Positions 34,605-46,654 of a stretch of DNA of 64,000 bases are shown here, in pieces. The stretch is from Schizophyllum amplum (lineage: Eukaryota > Basidiomycota > Agaricomycetes > Agaricales > Schizophyllaceae). Position numbers and translations under genes: made by a program. Below the pieces are notes generated by a model. It searched no databases and was not told where the DNA came from. It saw only the letters and a program-made list of their open reading frames with translations. How positions within the stretch are numbered: the first letter of the stretch is position 1; each line of letters opens with the position of its first letter. The stretch covers positions 310,001 to 374,000 of the forward strand of contig VDMD01000016.1 of assembly GCA_007026445.1 (NCBI GenBank), given 5' to 3'.

Positions 34605-36865
34605 GAGCGGTGCGATTGGGCTGTTATGTATAACATCACCGTAAGGAGATCTGCCTCGAGGCCATCAAGATTGCAACGCACCTCGGTTATCCTCGTATAG
34701 ACGTCTCCTGTAGCGTTCAGCACCGGCCACAGCCTCCAGACATGATATCTTTGCTCGTCGTCGACAGCGACGGTGGCAAGCGGAACAGAGTGCTCGTGTG
34801 AAACCCACACGCCAATGATACCGAAATGGTCACGTGCGACGTGGCGCCTTTTATCTCGCCACACGCCGCCGGGCAGCGATACCGAGGTCTCGATTATTCC
34901 CCAAGGTCTGAGTTCGGCGAGCCTCGAGCGCAGTTTCGGGAGTCCTCGTCGCGGTTACCGGACAGCCTGCAAGATGGCCCATCGCGCTCTCCAGTCTGCT
35001 ACATCATGCCCCAGGGCAGTGGGCTGTGTGCGTGGGACGCGAGTACGCGCTACCCACTCTTCGGGAACCGATTCCCTTCCCTGGCCATCCTCCAGGCGTT
35101 ATACCGCGACAATCGCGGAACGTCTGGACTAAGTACACATGGTCCTCATATCTCTATCTTCGCCTCGTTTTCGCAGGATCATGCCAGCTGTGGCCGGGTT
35201 TGCAAAGGCGACCTTGGCGCTGGAGGAACTCTCTCGTCCGCAAAACATGCTCTTTGGGCAACGGGAGATTCCTCTCCATGGTGCTGCACCGAAATCCGTC
35301 CGCCACCCCTTGGGACTGCTTTGCTGGCCTCTGTGTACCCGCGCTCGGTCCCGAACATGCTGGTACGACACCGAGTGCCCTTAGTCTAACCAGTAGGTTA
35401 GGCGGCACACGGTGAAGGCTCTTACTCTAGCAGTAACTCTGTTGGTATCCTGCAATAGACGTCGGGTCAGCTCATTCATACCGTTGCGCTCATACAATAG
35501 GCGGCGTCCGCCATCGCACTTCAGATGTTAACTTGTTGGCCTCTACCGCTATTCAACGTCTATCAATGTTGCCGCGTCTGACCGCGCCTCCTCGTCGCTA
35601 GCTACCAGATACGGTCTGTCTGGCTGCCGTCAGTGCCTGCGACCAAACTCCACCCCGGGCCTGCTCAAGGCTCGATCCCGCATCGTCGCTCTGATCCTGA
35701 TGTTGATGTGCGCGCCTACACGACGCAGCCATGGGCGCCCTCTTCCTTCGTAGGCGCTTTCCCGCCGGACATGAACCACCGATATATGCGTATTCGCGGC
35801 CACACCGCAGGCGCCCGTCAACGTCACCGATAAGCCCACGGTGCTGGACAAACTAGAAGCTGGACGTGAGGAAGAAGCGGCGCTCGTTCCCACCGTTATG
35901 ACGCCCTCTCTCGTCCTCTGCCACCGCCGCGTGTCCACCGCCTCTCTTCGTGCCCGACATTAGCCTGGGCGCGTTCTCGACGATCAAAACCGCCATTCCC
36001 GACAGACTATCTCTTCGTCGACTTATCGAACATGAGGTCGCCGCAACATGTAGAGCAACGTGCAGGTCTGTCTCACCTGTCTTGCCTGCTACCGCGGCTG
36101 ATGATGATAAGACAGGTAAAAGGGATGCCCCAAAGGGATCTTACACACGATGATGTTCGCCGAGCAGCCCAACTTGCATCTAAGTCGACCTTCGAATAGC
36201 GGAATCGCGTGCTCGATTTCTGCTCGATGGTACAGCAGGTAGGCCGCGGCTGACTCACACAGATGCCTATCGTTTAGTACGTTGCGCCCGGAGCATGCTC
36301 GGAGGTCGCCTTTACCCCACTCGCGCACACCCAGATGGCAAGCAGTCGTCCTCCCGCGTAAGGCAAGTGCAACCCCCTCGCCTGTCAACTCTACCTTCCT
36401 CTTGAATCGCGTACATCCGACTCGGACTCTGTAACACCATCATCTCTAGGGCACATCAGGATCAGATATTGAATACTGAATGGCGAGACGCGCGTTCGAC
36501 GGTCGATGCGAACTCGCTTTGGGAAACCTACCACAGATCGTTCTCCGCGCACAGATGCCCGGCTGGAGCGCGCCGCTCCACCACCGCCGAGGGCTGGTGC
36601 AGCTTCCGCCTAGCAGCCCGGGCCGCTACTGAGTTTCGTGCACATACGCGTTCCGCCACGCAGCCGCTGCTCGCGGCGACAGCCCGCTGCAAACGGTCAA
36701 CCGCGCCCACAATCGGCGTTCCCCACGGTACATAGCGTCGGGATGTTCCTCGTAAGTTCAACGCAGCTTCGCCCACCCAGCGTAAACCTACTCACGATGC
36801 GTCATATGACTGATCCAGTGCTCATGCACATGTACGGTGCCCCATAGCGCGCCCTTGGGCTGGCA
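34605..36865. other. Gene-poor stretch, nothing identifiable
   Basis: About 2.2 kb in which no open frame on either strand resembles a known protein or shows credible exon structure. It precedes the inverted-repeat element. Confidence 0.4.
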
Positions 36866-36881
36866 CAGGACCCCGGATAAT
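36866..36881 (+). repeat. Left terminal inverted repeat
   Basis: CAGGACCCCGGATAAT, the exact reverse complement of 37323-37338. Confidence 0.7.
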
Positions 36882-37322
36882 GGGCGACGAGGTCAGTTCC
36901 GCGGACCCCCCTTTTTGGGTGCTTTTTGTCCGACATTTTTGGGCCGGTTTGAGGGCTTTTTGGTCCGACTTTTCCTCATACATTTGGTCTAGACCGGCCT
37001 TTTTGTCTATCACGTGACGCGTAAATTCAATATTTCCTCTCTCGGGAACTTCCGACGACTTGTTTTTTTGCGCTGGGAAAGGTCCCGCGCGCGTTCAGGC
37101 GGCTGCAGGCGACTGCAGGAGGCCAACCGGTGCTCCCAACTCTCCTATTCGGGCTGAAATCGGGCTTCAAATTGGCGGTAGTCACCCCCCACACTCTACT
37201 ATTTGTCCGACATTTGGGTTCGACGTTGCGGGCAATGTGGCCGTTTTGTCCGACAAAATATCCGACTTGGGGGGTCCGAAATCTCCAATTTTGTCCGACA
37301 TTGGGAACTGCCTTCGCCACCT

Positions 37323-37338
37323 ATTATCCGGGGTCCTG
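37323..37338 (-). repeat. Right terminal inverted repeat
   Basis: ATTATCCGGGGTCCTG, the exact reverse complement of 36866-36881. Confidence 0.7.
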
Positions 37339-38697
37339 CCGCGGGGGCAGTCTGCGGGTGCCTTGCTGTGCGGGGCGCCGCGCCCTGCTGCCCCGCGCGT
37401 CGATCACAAAGGCACTGCTTGAAGCTGCTTGAGGAACTAGAATCTGGTGCCGCACTGCGCGTACACGCCGTCGCCTCGTTGCGCGCCACTGTGGATTTTG
37501 TCCTCTGACCGCGCCACGAAGTGCAAGAAGGGCGTCTTTATCCAACCGCGCGGTCTGCGGTCTCTACATGGCGTTCACCGGACCTTCAATGTCTATTCGG
37601 CATGCGCCCTCGACAATCCGCCAGATCGCGAGAAGAATTCGTCCGAGCGCGCGATTAATTCGTCCTCGATCCGTCTTTTTTCTCTCTTCTTCCCTTCTTC
37701 ACACATCTATGCGGTATCTCGATTTCCAACTTCTTGGGCCTAGGTGCGGCCTCAGATCATGGGTCGGACGCTGGCGGGATCGAACGACGTGGGTGGCGCC
37801 CGCCGTGGGACGATGGGCACCCCGCGCCGCCGTCGATGCCTTCTGGGACACAGGTGGACGTCTTCCGCACAGCATGGTCCAAGATGGTCCACCGTCTTCC
37901 ACGTACCGTGCACGGCGCCGATCCCATGATAGATGAATCTGCTTCTTCTGGTTCCTGTGCGATTTGTTCTTCGGCGCAGTGGCGTGCGTCAGGTTCAGCG
38001 AGGGGGAGGAGGCGTGGCGACCCTAGATTTGTTGGTGTTATCCGAAGGGTGGTTAGGGCGTGCGGCCGGTAAGTAACACTGGCAGGCGCAGATAATCGAT
38101 TCATCGCTGGATCGATGTATGAAGGGGGAAAGCTTCATGAAGGGTCCATCACCGACGTTATTGTTGACGCTCTAGTGACCCATTGCCGCCAAGCTACTGA
38201 TCAGGTTCAACAAAAGTTGAACGTATGCAATGCGGCAGTTCTGAGCGTTACAGTGGTCAGAACTTTTCAACAGCCCGTCCACAACACGGCTTCGAGCCAG
38301 GTCATTCGAGATGGTCATTTCTCCTACTCCCACTCGAGTCTTCCATGCCGTTGTTATTGTTTTTCTGTCTCCCGGCTCTTCCGGCGCTCATTGACAGATC
38401 AGACAGTAAGCTTACCTTGAGCGATTCGACCTGTCGGACACCACAAATCCCCAGATGTACATTCAACGCGTCCGCGCTTCGTCTACAGTCGTTCCAACTC
38501 AACGATTACCTTGTTGCCCAAATCCGGCTTCCCATTGTTATTGAACCTTTTGGGACTTTGGAGCGACACTGACTATCTAATCTTATCTTTCGATCAATGG
38601 AGTGGTGGTAATGGCTGACACAATGCTGTCCCGTGCACCCATGGCGCCACCTGTGGCAGCATGGACCTGGCAACATAGCCTTGTGTCTCTCGCTTCC
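37339..38697. other. Intergenic, no gene seen
   Basis: About 1.3 kb after the inverted-repeat element and before the next gene. Open frames are short and unrecognised. Confidence 0.4.
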
Positions 38698-40402
38698 ATG
38701 TCTGAACAAATGCAACGAGCGGATACGCCCAAGAACGAGCAGAAAGCACCGGAAGGAGCGGTGAAAGGAGAGACGACGACGCAAGAGAAGACGACGGTAG
38801 ACGGAGGCGGACCGGACGATCATCCTGATGGGAAGAGTGCGGAATTCGAATCTGCAGCCGACTCTGGCACCCCCGCTAGCGATGCCAACGCGGTTCGTCC
38901 GCCCGCATCCTCGCGCTTCTCGACGCTGGCCACCGCGGTCGCGAGCTTCACCGGCACTCTGAGCAAGAACCTGACCCTGAAGCGGGAACCGAAGCCACCG
39001 ATCGTATTCCCTCCGCCCTCTTGGACGCTTGACGACGTGAAGAACGAGGGCGCGGGTACCATCGTCACACCTAGCATCTCATCTACCGATCCCCCATCCT
39101 ATGATTCCCACACGCAGACACCGAGCGGAGCCCCAGCGCCGTACGATGACGCTGTTCATTCCCCGCTACCTGCAGAGCAGCCGGTCGTGGAACCCGTCCC
39201 AGAAGAGGTGCAGGACGCACCAGAGGCTCAGACGCTCGCGCAACGGATCCGCGCGATGATCGCTACGCTCCCGCCGCCCAGCAGCAAGCCCACGTCTCGC
39301 GCGGCGTCTCCGCCACCTCCAGTCGATGGTGAGCCAGAGGTCAAGACACCCCGCGACAGACACCTCGGACGCACCCCCGATCCCCACTATCGTTGGCGCG
39401 GATTCAAAGCTCATGAAGTGGCTGTCATCGGAGGGCGTCATGACAGGGTCACTCAACAAGGGGAAAGAGAGCGTGTGGAGCGCGCTCGAGCGGCTGAAGC
39501 GGCCCACCACGTATGGTGGTTCGACGCAGGTCATCAGTCCGGATGGAGAGACGGGCAAGAATGCGCAGGAAGGAGAAGAGGGCGCTCGCGCGCGGGACGA
39601 CGATGACAACGCGAGCTTCATGGTCTACGCCGATCTTCAGCCCAACCGCGACTCCGTCCTCGAGCTCGCAGACGAGGAGCTGGAGTACGTTGAGGACTCG
39701 GATGCGAGCCGGCCGGCCTCGCCTGGAGGTAAGGGCAAGGACACTGGCGCCGTCTCGGACCCGAAGTCGACGAAGGGCAAGGACAAGGAGAAGCAGCACA
39801 AGACGAAGGAGATTCACGTCTGGGTGCCCAGCGCCGAGAAGCTTTCCGTCGAAGCACTGTGGTGGGGCTACCGCATCTACCTCCCGCCGCCCGTCATGCA
39901 GGTGCTCGACGACTCGCGGATCGCAGCCGCGAAGAAGGGCGCGATGGTCGCCGCTGCGCTGAAGTGGGTGCTCGACCACATCCCGACAGCTATATTCCCG
40001 CCACCTATCCGCCCGGCCATGATGATGCTGAAGCGGCTAACGCCGTATTTGAGCTACGTCGGCGTCTTTGTTGCGTGGAGCTGGAGCGCGATCACCGCGA
40101 GGGACAATGGTGAGTACTGAGCGTTCGCGGGTCCGAATATGTATACTGACTTTGCGTTAGGAAATGGGGTGGTGCTGACAGCGACCTGGCTGCTTCCAGT
40201 CGCACTGATTCCTTCACCGTGGGAGGAGCGTGTTGGTGAGATCGGCGTGGCTGCGCCCAAGCGCGACGGGGAGGACTCTCCTCTCAAGCAAGATGGAAAT
40301 GGCAAGGAGGGAGCGCCGCCGAAGAAGGCGAAGCGTGGCAGACGGGACAGTGCCACAAAATGGGAGGAGATCAAGGCCAAGCTGCTGAACACCAAGCAGT
40401 GA
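38698..40402 (+). CDS. Unrecognised protein with C-terminal hydrophobic segments
   Basis: I recognise no family. The ATG at 38698 (MSEQMQRADTPKNEQKAPEG) opens a long hydrophilic, Pro/Ser/Thr/Glu-rich region. Near 39,350 the frame must shift by one base (from GEPEVKTP to ATDTSDAPPIPTIVGADSK), at an ACACCCCGCG run where one C fewer would restore it. After that come LMKWLSSEGVMTGSLNKGKE, a charged region, IHVWVPSAEKLSVEALWWGY and RIYLPPPVMQVLDDSRIAAA, which look like a conserved fold. Two hydrophobic helices follow, LTPYLSYVGVFVAWSWSAI and, across a short intron at about 40,108-40,160, VVLTATWLLPVALIPSPW. The C-terminus is Lys-rich and stops at 40402. It is probably a tail-anchored or two-pass membrane protein with most of its mass in the cytosol. 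Confidence 0.65.
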
Positions 40403-40841
40403 GCTGCTTCGTGACCCAGCCTGTCCTAGAGACTATCTCGTTCCACGCTGTACCTCATACGCTTTCTTGGACTTTCCTAATACTGTACTTTACGGACACG
40501 TATATACCATGCTACGAGTTATGTGGATTAGTTGGATGGATAGACGTTGTGTTGATTCGCTTGCCACATCGGTCGGTGAAGGGGTGGACGATGGCTGAAA
40601 GCAAGCGGCTCGAGGCAAGAGGTAACCAGTGTCAAAGACGCTTTGCGATTTCGATGCGGGAGTTCGAACAATGTTAATGAGCAATCACACCGAGGGAAAA
40701 CTTTCAAACAATGCATAGTGCTTGTAAGGTACAATAGGCATACATCATAATGGTACATAGTAATGTTGTTGTTCTAAATGTAAATGAGGAATAAGGATAA
40801 CAATGTGAATGTGGTCCATATGCAGAGGCAGACGCGGAACT
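40403..40841. other. Convergent 3' flank, nothing further seen
   Basis: AT-rich DNA between the converging ends of the membrane-associated protein gene and the Clp1-like gene. Confidence 0.5.
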
Positions 40842-41814
40842 CTATTGTGCTCCAGCGCCGGTGCTGATGGCGAGAGCCTCTAGGAGCGTCTCCCAGGCGA
40901 GATCCATAGTGGCGTACAGCACCATGTCGTGGACGCCCAGGGCGCAAACGTCGAGCCACAACCCGTGTACGCGATGGATGTGGTCGCTGAGCAGTTGCTG
41001 CGACGAGTACGTGGTGGCGAGCATGCGGGCGAGGGATTCCCTCGGGAAGTCCTCGCACTCCGCAAGGTTGGGAAGGGCGACGGGGAGGAGCGTCGCGAGC
41101 AGCGCGGTCGCGTCCTTCTCGTAGAGGTACTTGAGCAGAGTGCCGAACATGGGTGGCGAGGGGAGGGAGACGCCGCGCACGGGCACGGTCATCTGGGCAG
41201 GGACGGCCTCGGGTACGATCTCAGCCTGCGAGGGCGAGAATGCGGGGAGGCGGGCGCAGTGCGCGGCCAGGACCACAGCGTGGGCGGGGTAGAGCGAGAC
41301 CGGGCGCACGCCGTTGGCGGCAGGAGGTCCGTGGATGGCCATGACATGGGTGGGCGCGGACGCCGACGCGTTGTTTACGGTGATGGGTACTTCTTCGGGG
41401 AGCTGGGTGCTAGTGGGAAGTACGAAGCGCGTGCTGCTGACGACGTTCCACATACTGAAACCTTTGTCAGAATCGAGCAAGAAAGGGAAGGAGAGAGAAG
41501 ACGTACTGTGCACCGTAGTTCTCCAGATGCGCGCGCACAAAGGCGGCGTTGACACCGTCGCACTGAGGCAAGACGGCGCTGAGCGCATCGCGAGAGACGT
41601 GCTGAAACTCCGGGCGGTGCAGCGTACGCGGGAGGGCGATCGGCTTGGTGGCCTTCACAGGCGCCGCGGCCTGAACGACCTTGGGCTGAGTGCGGCGCTT
41701 GGTAGAGACCCTGATGCGGTCGGAGGTGCTCTTGTGAGTGTGGGTGCACTTGTTGAGCTTGGAGGCGCGGGTGCGGCGGGGCTCGGTGGCGTTGAGGATG
41801 GAGTGGAGGGCCAT
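40842..41814 (-). CDS. CLP1: Clampless1 (Clp1)-like sexual development regulator
   Basis: In mushrooms and smuts, Clp1 acts downstream of the mating-type loci and is needed for clamp-cell formation in the dikaryon. The start is the ATG at 41814 (MALHSILNATEPRRTRASKL). There is one intron, with donor GTACGTC after ENYGA and acceptor TTTCAG before TATGTGG, giving ENYGAH-MWNVVSSTRFVLP. Family-like blocks include LPRTLHRPEFQHVSRDALSA, VLPQCDGVNAAFVRAHLENY, THVMAIHGPPAANGVRPVSL, YPAHAVVLAAHCARLPAFSP, TLLKYLYEKDATALLATLLP and IHRVHGLWLDVCALGVHDMV. The protein is about 307 residues and has no known catalytic or DNA-binding motif. Identification is by recall of the Clp1 family pattern. The upstream sequence holds a TATA-like TTTATATAG near 41,912-41,920 on this strand. 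Confidence 0.78.
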
Positions 41815-43096
41815 TGCTATTGAGTTGGAGATGCGAGTAAGACTTGCTGAGGCTTCGAAGGCTGGAGCGCTGAAGTACGGCGGTGAAGAAAGGCCATTCT
41901 GGTCGGAGCCCTATATAAAGGCGACAAAGGAGAACAGCTTGATTGCGTCCTCGATTGCTCTTGCACCTGATTGCTGATGGCAACAGTTACCCTTTATGGG
42001 CGTTGATCATGATTTGATGGAATAAATTTCCATCTTGAGCGTATTTGGCTCGGCTTGGCCCTCCGGTTGCCTAGCAACCCAGGAATTCCCTCTTACGACG
42101 GACAATGGGCGATCGTCCTGCCGTCATATTGTCCCTCGCCGCGAGGTTCCGGCCTCAGCCTCCCACCCTCATGGTGCTCTATGCCTTCGCGGCCGATTCA
42201 GTCAATGCACCGGCGCTCTGCTATCGTAGGCCTTAGCTTAAGCAGCCGCCCACAATCTCTTTCCGTCTTGCGGTCATCTGTGATTGTGATAGTTTGCGCC
42301 CATGCAGTCTCAGCCTTCGCTCGTGTCGAACTGCTACCGCGAAGACTGGCTCTTGTCCTTTGCACGTCCGTGAGTGGATCGCATGAGCTATCGTTGACTG
42401 TCCTCAGGCTTCTGCATCGACTCTCAGCGTAGTCTGTTCCGGGTGTGTACTGGCGGCCGAGCGGTCATCGTACTGTCCCTGCAACTCGTAAGGCTTCGCG
42501 TTTTTCGCTCGCTGCTGTTTGGTTCTATGCATCTTGGATATTTCGCTCAGCGGCTGTACTTTCTGCCCTCAGTCGCGCCGGACGTCTCGATCGACCTGCG
42601 CAAGGGTGCCCTATGTAGATCTGGATTCTCTCCTTCAGAGATTTGTTCCTATCTCTTGAAAGTACGGACAAAACCCCTGCCGCCTCCCCAATCTATCCTT
42701 CATTCTCCGCCGCTTCGTGGGGGACGTGCGGAGTGAGCGTACACGGACGAAGAGGGGATATTTCGAGCAGAGTTGGCTGACCGTCTCGAACAATGAATGT
42801 TAAGGAATAGAGGATGGAGAGCAAACAATGAGGGGCATGAGTCTCACGGACGGGGTATGTATTCGGTCTCCGCCGAGCGTCCGCCACATCAAGTCGGATG
42901 TATGTTGACGAGATCAAGACGAGATCAGCATCCAGTCCTTTCTCGCGCGGTCATGTTACTTCCTCAACTCGTTCTCATCGCACTCATATTGAACCTCTAT
43001 GTTTCGTGCCGGCCACGTCGGATATGGGCCTCCATTGCTTGACAGAATGATCAGCCGACTGGCGTCAAATAGCACAGCACCTTGTTCTGTTCCGTC
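41815..43096. other. Divergent intergenic region, no gene seen
   Basis: About 1.3 kb between the divergently transcribed Clp1-like and PP2C genes. It holds both promoters and no supportable coding sequence. Confidence 0.5.
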
Positions 43097-44493
43097 ATGG
43101 CTGGCATACGCAAGGAAACACATATGGGCATGGGCCACAAGTACGGACCGTGGGCATATACCTCATTGAAAGAACCCAAGCTCAGCGCAGAACTCGCGCG
43201 CATGGCGGGCGCTAATCTCGTCGGCGACACCTACTCGCTCTCCTTCCAGCCGTTCGCGTCCTCGGATAGCGAGAACGAGGACCGCTTCACGATCATGGAT
43301 CTCAAGATAAACGGTCGATTATGGCGCTTGCGGGGTATCTTCGATGGTGCGTCTTCCCCCACTCTCTATGCAGAACAATATCTAATCACACTTCCCCCAG
43401 GTCACAGTGGTCCCCTCGTCTCCACCTATATCGCCAGCCACCTCCCCTCCCGGTTGCACCGCGCCCTGGCCGCGCTCCCAAAGCTCGACAACAAATCCAT
43501 AACACAGACGATCCGCACCATCATCACCCAGCTCGATAAGTCGATCATCAGCTTCGTGCAGGAACTGTTCCCCTCACAATCATATATCGCACGGCTTTCC
43601 GACGATGAAATACGCCGGATTATCAAGGAGGACGCCCAGCACGGCAGTGGCAGCAATAGATTGATGCGCGGCATCCAGGGTTCGACGTTGTTGCTTTCCT
43701 TGGTCGATCCGGAGGGGAAGAACCTCTGGGTCGCGAGCTTGGGGGACTGTCAAGCAGGTCCGTTTGGCGCATATGAACATCGTGTGCTCATGCGCTGACC
43801 TGCCCATAGTGCTGTTGTCCAAGTTGCCGAATGGAACGTGGGAGTCGTCCCTCCTCAGCTCGTATCACAACGCGTCAAATCCCGTCGAAGTGACTCGGTT
43901 ACGAAGTGAGCACCCGGGGGAAGAGCGCGACATCGTGTCAAATAATCGGGTGCTTGGTATGCTTGCCGTTACACGATGTAAGCTCCCTACACGGCACATC
44001 TACTCTGAAAACTGAAGTCGCAACAGGTATAGGCGACCTCCCCTACAAGCTCCCCGCCATCTACACGTCCCGCATCTTCCCCCGCATACACAGCGACCAC
44101 CCACACTCCACCACCGCACTGCAGCAACATATCCTTCCACTACTCAAGACACCACCATACCTCAGCAGCGACGCCGACATCCGCCACGTCGATCTCCTCG
44201 CGCGCGGCGCCACCTCTCACTACCTTATCCTCTACTCGGACGGTCTACTGGATCTCTACAACAACGAAACGCCCGCGAACGTCGCCGCGCGCGCTGTGCA
44301 GGTCGTGACGCAGGCGCTGCACTTCAAGAGTGACCTGGCGCTGGCGGTGCTTATGGACGGTCTCGGGCACACGAGCTCACGTCCGGAGAGCCACCCGAAG
44401 ATCGATTTGGAGAAGGTGTCGCGAATGATGACGGTTGAGATGATGGAGAAGTATATGGACGATACGACCGTGCTTGTGGAGAAGATACGGTGA
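43097..44493 (+). CDS. PP2C-type (PPM family) protein phosphatase
   Basis: Predicted metal-dependent Ser/Thr phosphatase. The start is the ATG at 43097 (MAGIRKETHMGMGHKYGPWA), four exons, stop at 44491-44493. PPM motifs appear in order: NEDRFTIMDL (metal-site Asp region); GIFD joined across an intron to GHSGPLVSTYIASHLP, matching the FDGHGG motif with Ser for the second Gly; GSTLLLSLVDPEGKNLWVAS; LGDCQAVL; VTRLRSEHPGEE; NNRVLGMLAVTR with GIGDLPYK; LILYSDGLLDLY; and DDTTVLVEKI at the C-terminus. These supply the expected metal-binding Asp residues. The overall shape is like mitochondrial PP2C/pyruvate-dehydrogenase-phosphatase-like enzymes, but the N-terminus is not a convincing targeting peptide and substrate cannot be assigned. 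Confidence 0.88.
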
Positions 44494-44644
44494 CGGCGCG
44501 GGCAGTGAGGAACTCGCTGCCGGCAGCATACTTGCGGACAGTCCTTATCCTATTGATCCATATAATATAATTGCAGTTATATTCCCAGAGAGGTTGCGAG
44601 ATGAACATGTTGAAGGTGACCTCAGGCTCCTTCTGCTCTGCCGT
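44494..44644. other. Short 3' flank of PP2C gene
   Basis: No feature seen. Contains AT-rich sequence likely used for 3'-end formation. Confidence 0.4.
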
Positions 44645-44905
44645 TCATTCATTCGTCGGCTTGTCGCCGTTGTCTCGGTCGCATAGCCAGTGGATTGGTA
44701 TTTGGCAGCGATCGAAAGCTGGCAGGAGCGAGTAAGGGAAGCGCGTCAGATCTTTGCTGTGTGGTTCATTGTAACGAAGTTGTAGAGTACCAATCCTTCG
44801 ACACGAGCGAAAGCCAGGCGAAAGCCGGCTCAGATCGCCTGGGCTCAAACCGTCACAGCGACAGATGAGGTCGCGTATTTCTGGGAGGCGGACATGACTG
44901 TCCAT
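44645..44905 (-). pseudogene. Possible F-box gene remnant
   Basis: A minus-strand frame begins MDSHVRLPEIRDLICRCDGL and continues SPGDLSRLS, the pattern of a mushroom F-box (Leu-Pro-Glu-Ile, then Leu-x-x-Leu). One base shift further on reads LSLVSKDWYSTTSLQ and then a stop, like the second F-box helix (LxxVSKxWY). No downstream repeat domain is found in the gap before GH43. The reading is suggestive only. Confidence 0.3.
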
Positions 44906-45317
44906 CGTCGTATTGATCAGCTCTAAAGTGCGTGAAGGACATATTTGAGCCTGGTGACGGTTGGGAACAAGTGGCAGACACTCACGAGAGGCAAGAGGTC
45001 AAAGTGCCAAACAAACCAAAAGTCTGATAAGTACTGTAGTGAGCGCAAAGCGTGGCCGTAAGGCTGCATCCCATTGGGCAAGCATCTGCAACCGTCAGTT
45101 ATGTAAGTAGCTCTCATCCGGGCGCAACCGCTCGTTAGGCCTGTATCTGCACGACAACTCAGAGGCCCGAACCACAGCATATATTCCTACTATCCAAGCA
45201 CTAACTGCAGTAAAGGGAGAATTCCTCGCGGAAAACCCTGCAATTATAGCCAATCCAACCATCACGAAGAGCAAAAAAGGTGATTTATCGACCAACAATA
45301 CATTGTGAGGCGCGTGT

Positions 45318-46654
45318 CTAGGCCACCACGACCGGCCATCCGCTGGAGAAGTCGAGGTAGTTGATGCCCAGGTACGACGCGCCGCCGAAGGCATCGTTGG
45401 GGATGTAGTGGTATACAATGACGTCGCGACCGCTAACCGGATCGAGGAAGATGCTTTGGCCTGCGAAGAACTTTCAGTACAAGGGACTGGGATCGGTGAA
45501 CCATTGCACGTACCACCCGGTGCGTACACGTTGTCGTGCGAGCCGAGCACGAGCGAGCCCGTGGGCGGATTGATGTTGTCCGTCAGCACATTTCCAAGCT
45601 TGCCGTAGAAGGGGCCCTGGCCACTTGCACCGCGGCCGACGAGCACCTTGTACTCCTTCCCAGGGTCGGGGCGGTTGGTGGCCTGCAGTGAGAAGCGGCG
45701 CATTAGGTGGACAAATGGTAAACATAGGAGACGACGTACCCCCACGAACGGCGTGATGCCGTCGGAGAAGAACATGAAGTAATACTCCGAGGCAGGGGAC
45801 TTGTATACGAACCCACCCTCGGCGGGACGGCCGTTGTTACCCGCCAGGTGCGTGCCCGGGAGTCCCTGCACGCGTCATGTCAGTTTGGAAGCGGGAACGT
45901 GGGGAGGCGGGACCACAGGGGCAGGCGCAGTTGGAATATCAAGACGTACAGATGCGCGCGTCTTGATGTCAGGCCACAGACCGACCTGGTACATGCCTGT
46001 CCAGTACGAGCCAAAGGCGAGCTTCAAGCCGTCGGCGTTGATGATGTTGGGGTCGATGGCGTTGTAGACGTCGCCAGCATTTGAGCGAATGACCTCGCCC
46101 TGGTCCGTCCAAGTTCCCTCCTCCATGGACGGCGAAGTTGCGACGCCGATCGCAGAATTTTGGCTTCCGATGGCGGAAACGGAGTAGTACAGGACGTATT
46201 GGCCATCGATGTAGTTGATGTCAGGAGCCCAGAGGTCGCAGTTGCCATCGAGCTGAATTACCGAGCAGTTGGGGAGGACAGAGCCCGTGCGCGTCCATGG
46301 CCTGGGCGTCAGATGAGCTGGGCATGTCAAGGGATGTGCGGCAGCAGACACGCACCCTGTCAATGATGTGCTGGTGTATATTCTGATGTTTTCTTTGGTG
46401 GAGAAGACGAAGTATTTCTGGTAAGGATGTCAAAGACGCGCGATACGAGGCTCGTCAAGAGCTATCGTACCCCTAGATTGGCGTTGTACCAGATAGCAGG
46501 ATCGCGAACAACAACATCGGCTGAAGAGCAGTGTGAGTTACGCAGGAGGGGAGAAGGCGAAATTGCGCGTACAGCTGCCCGGTAGGGGGTTGGGTTCGGC
46601 CCATGCCCCGAGAGTGAAGAGGGCGAGCACCAAAGAACGGAGATGGGACTTCAT
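45318..46654 (-). CDS. Secreted GH43 arabinan endo-1,5-alpha-L-arabinosidase
   Basis: Plant cell-wall enzyme predicted to cut alpha-1,5-arabinan in pectin side chains outside the cell. The start is the ATG at 46654, with signal peptide MKSHLRSLVLALFTLGAWA. Joining across an intron gives DVVVRDPAIWYN, the N-terminal GH43 motif with the catalytic-base Asp. Later parts are KYFVFST, CDLWAPDINYIDGQYVLYYS with SAIGVATS (central Asp), AIDPNIINADGLKLAFGSYW, EGGFVYKSPASEYYFMFFSD (general-acid Glu), YKVLVGRG, GSLVLGSHDNVYAPGG, and HYIPNDAFGGASYLGINYLD. The final exon ends SGWPVVVA with TAG at 45318. Four or more short introns. Motif order and size fit the fungal endo-arabinanase branch of GH43; the precise bond specificity is inferred. 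Confidence 0.9.

Larger units (their letters stand above)
36866..37338. mobile_element. MITE-like element with terminal inverted repeats
   Basis: CAGGACCCCGGATAAT at 36866-36881 recurs as a perfect inverted copy at 37323-37338. The similarity continues imperfectly inward to about 35 bases, both arms reaching CAGTTCC. The 473-base interior has no gene. It carries many scattered copies of GTCCGAC in both orientations, often next to short T or A runs (for example near 36,928, 36,970, 37,208, 37,250 and 37,300). Size, inverted ends and lack of coding fit a non-autonomous DNA transposon. No flanking target duplication is visible (GGCTGGCA left, CCGCGGGG right), so the ends or the class are unproven. 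Confidence 0.55.
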
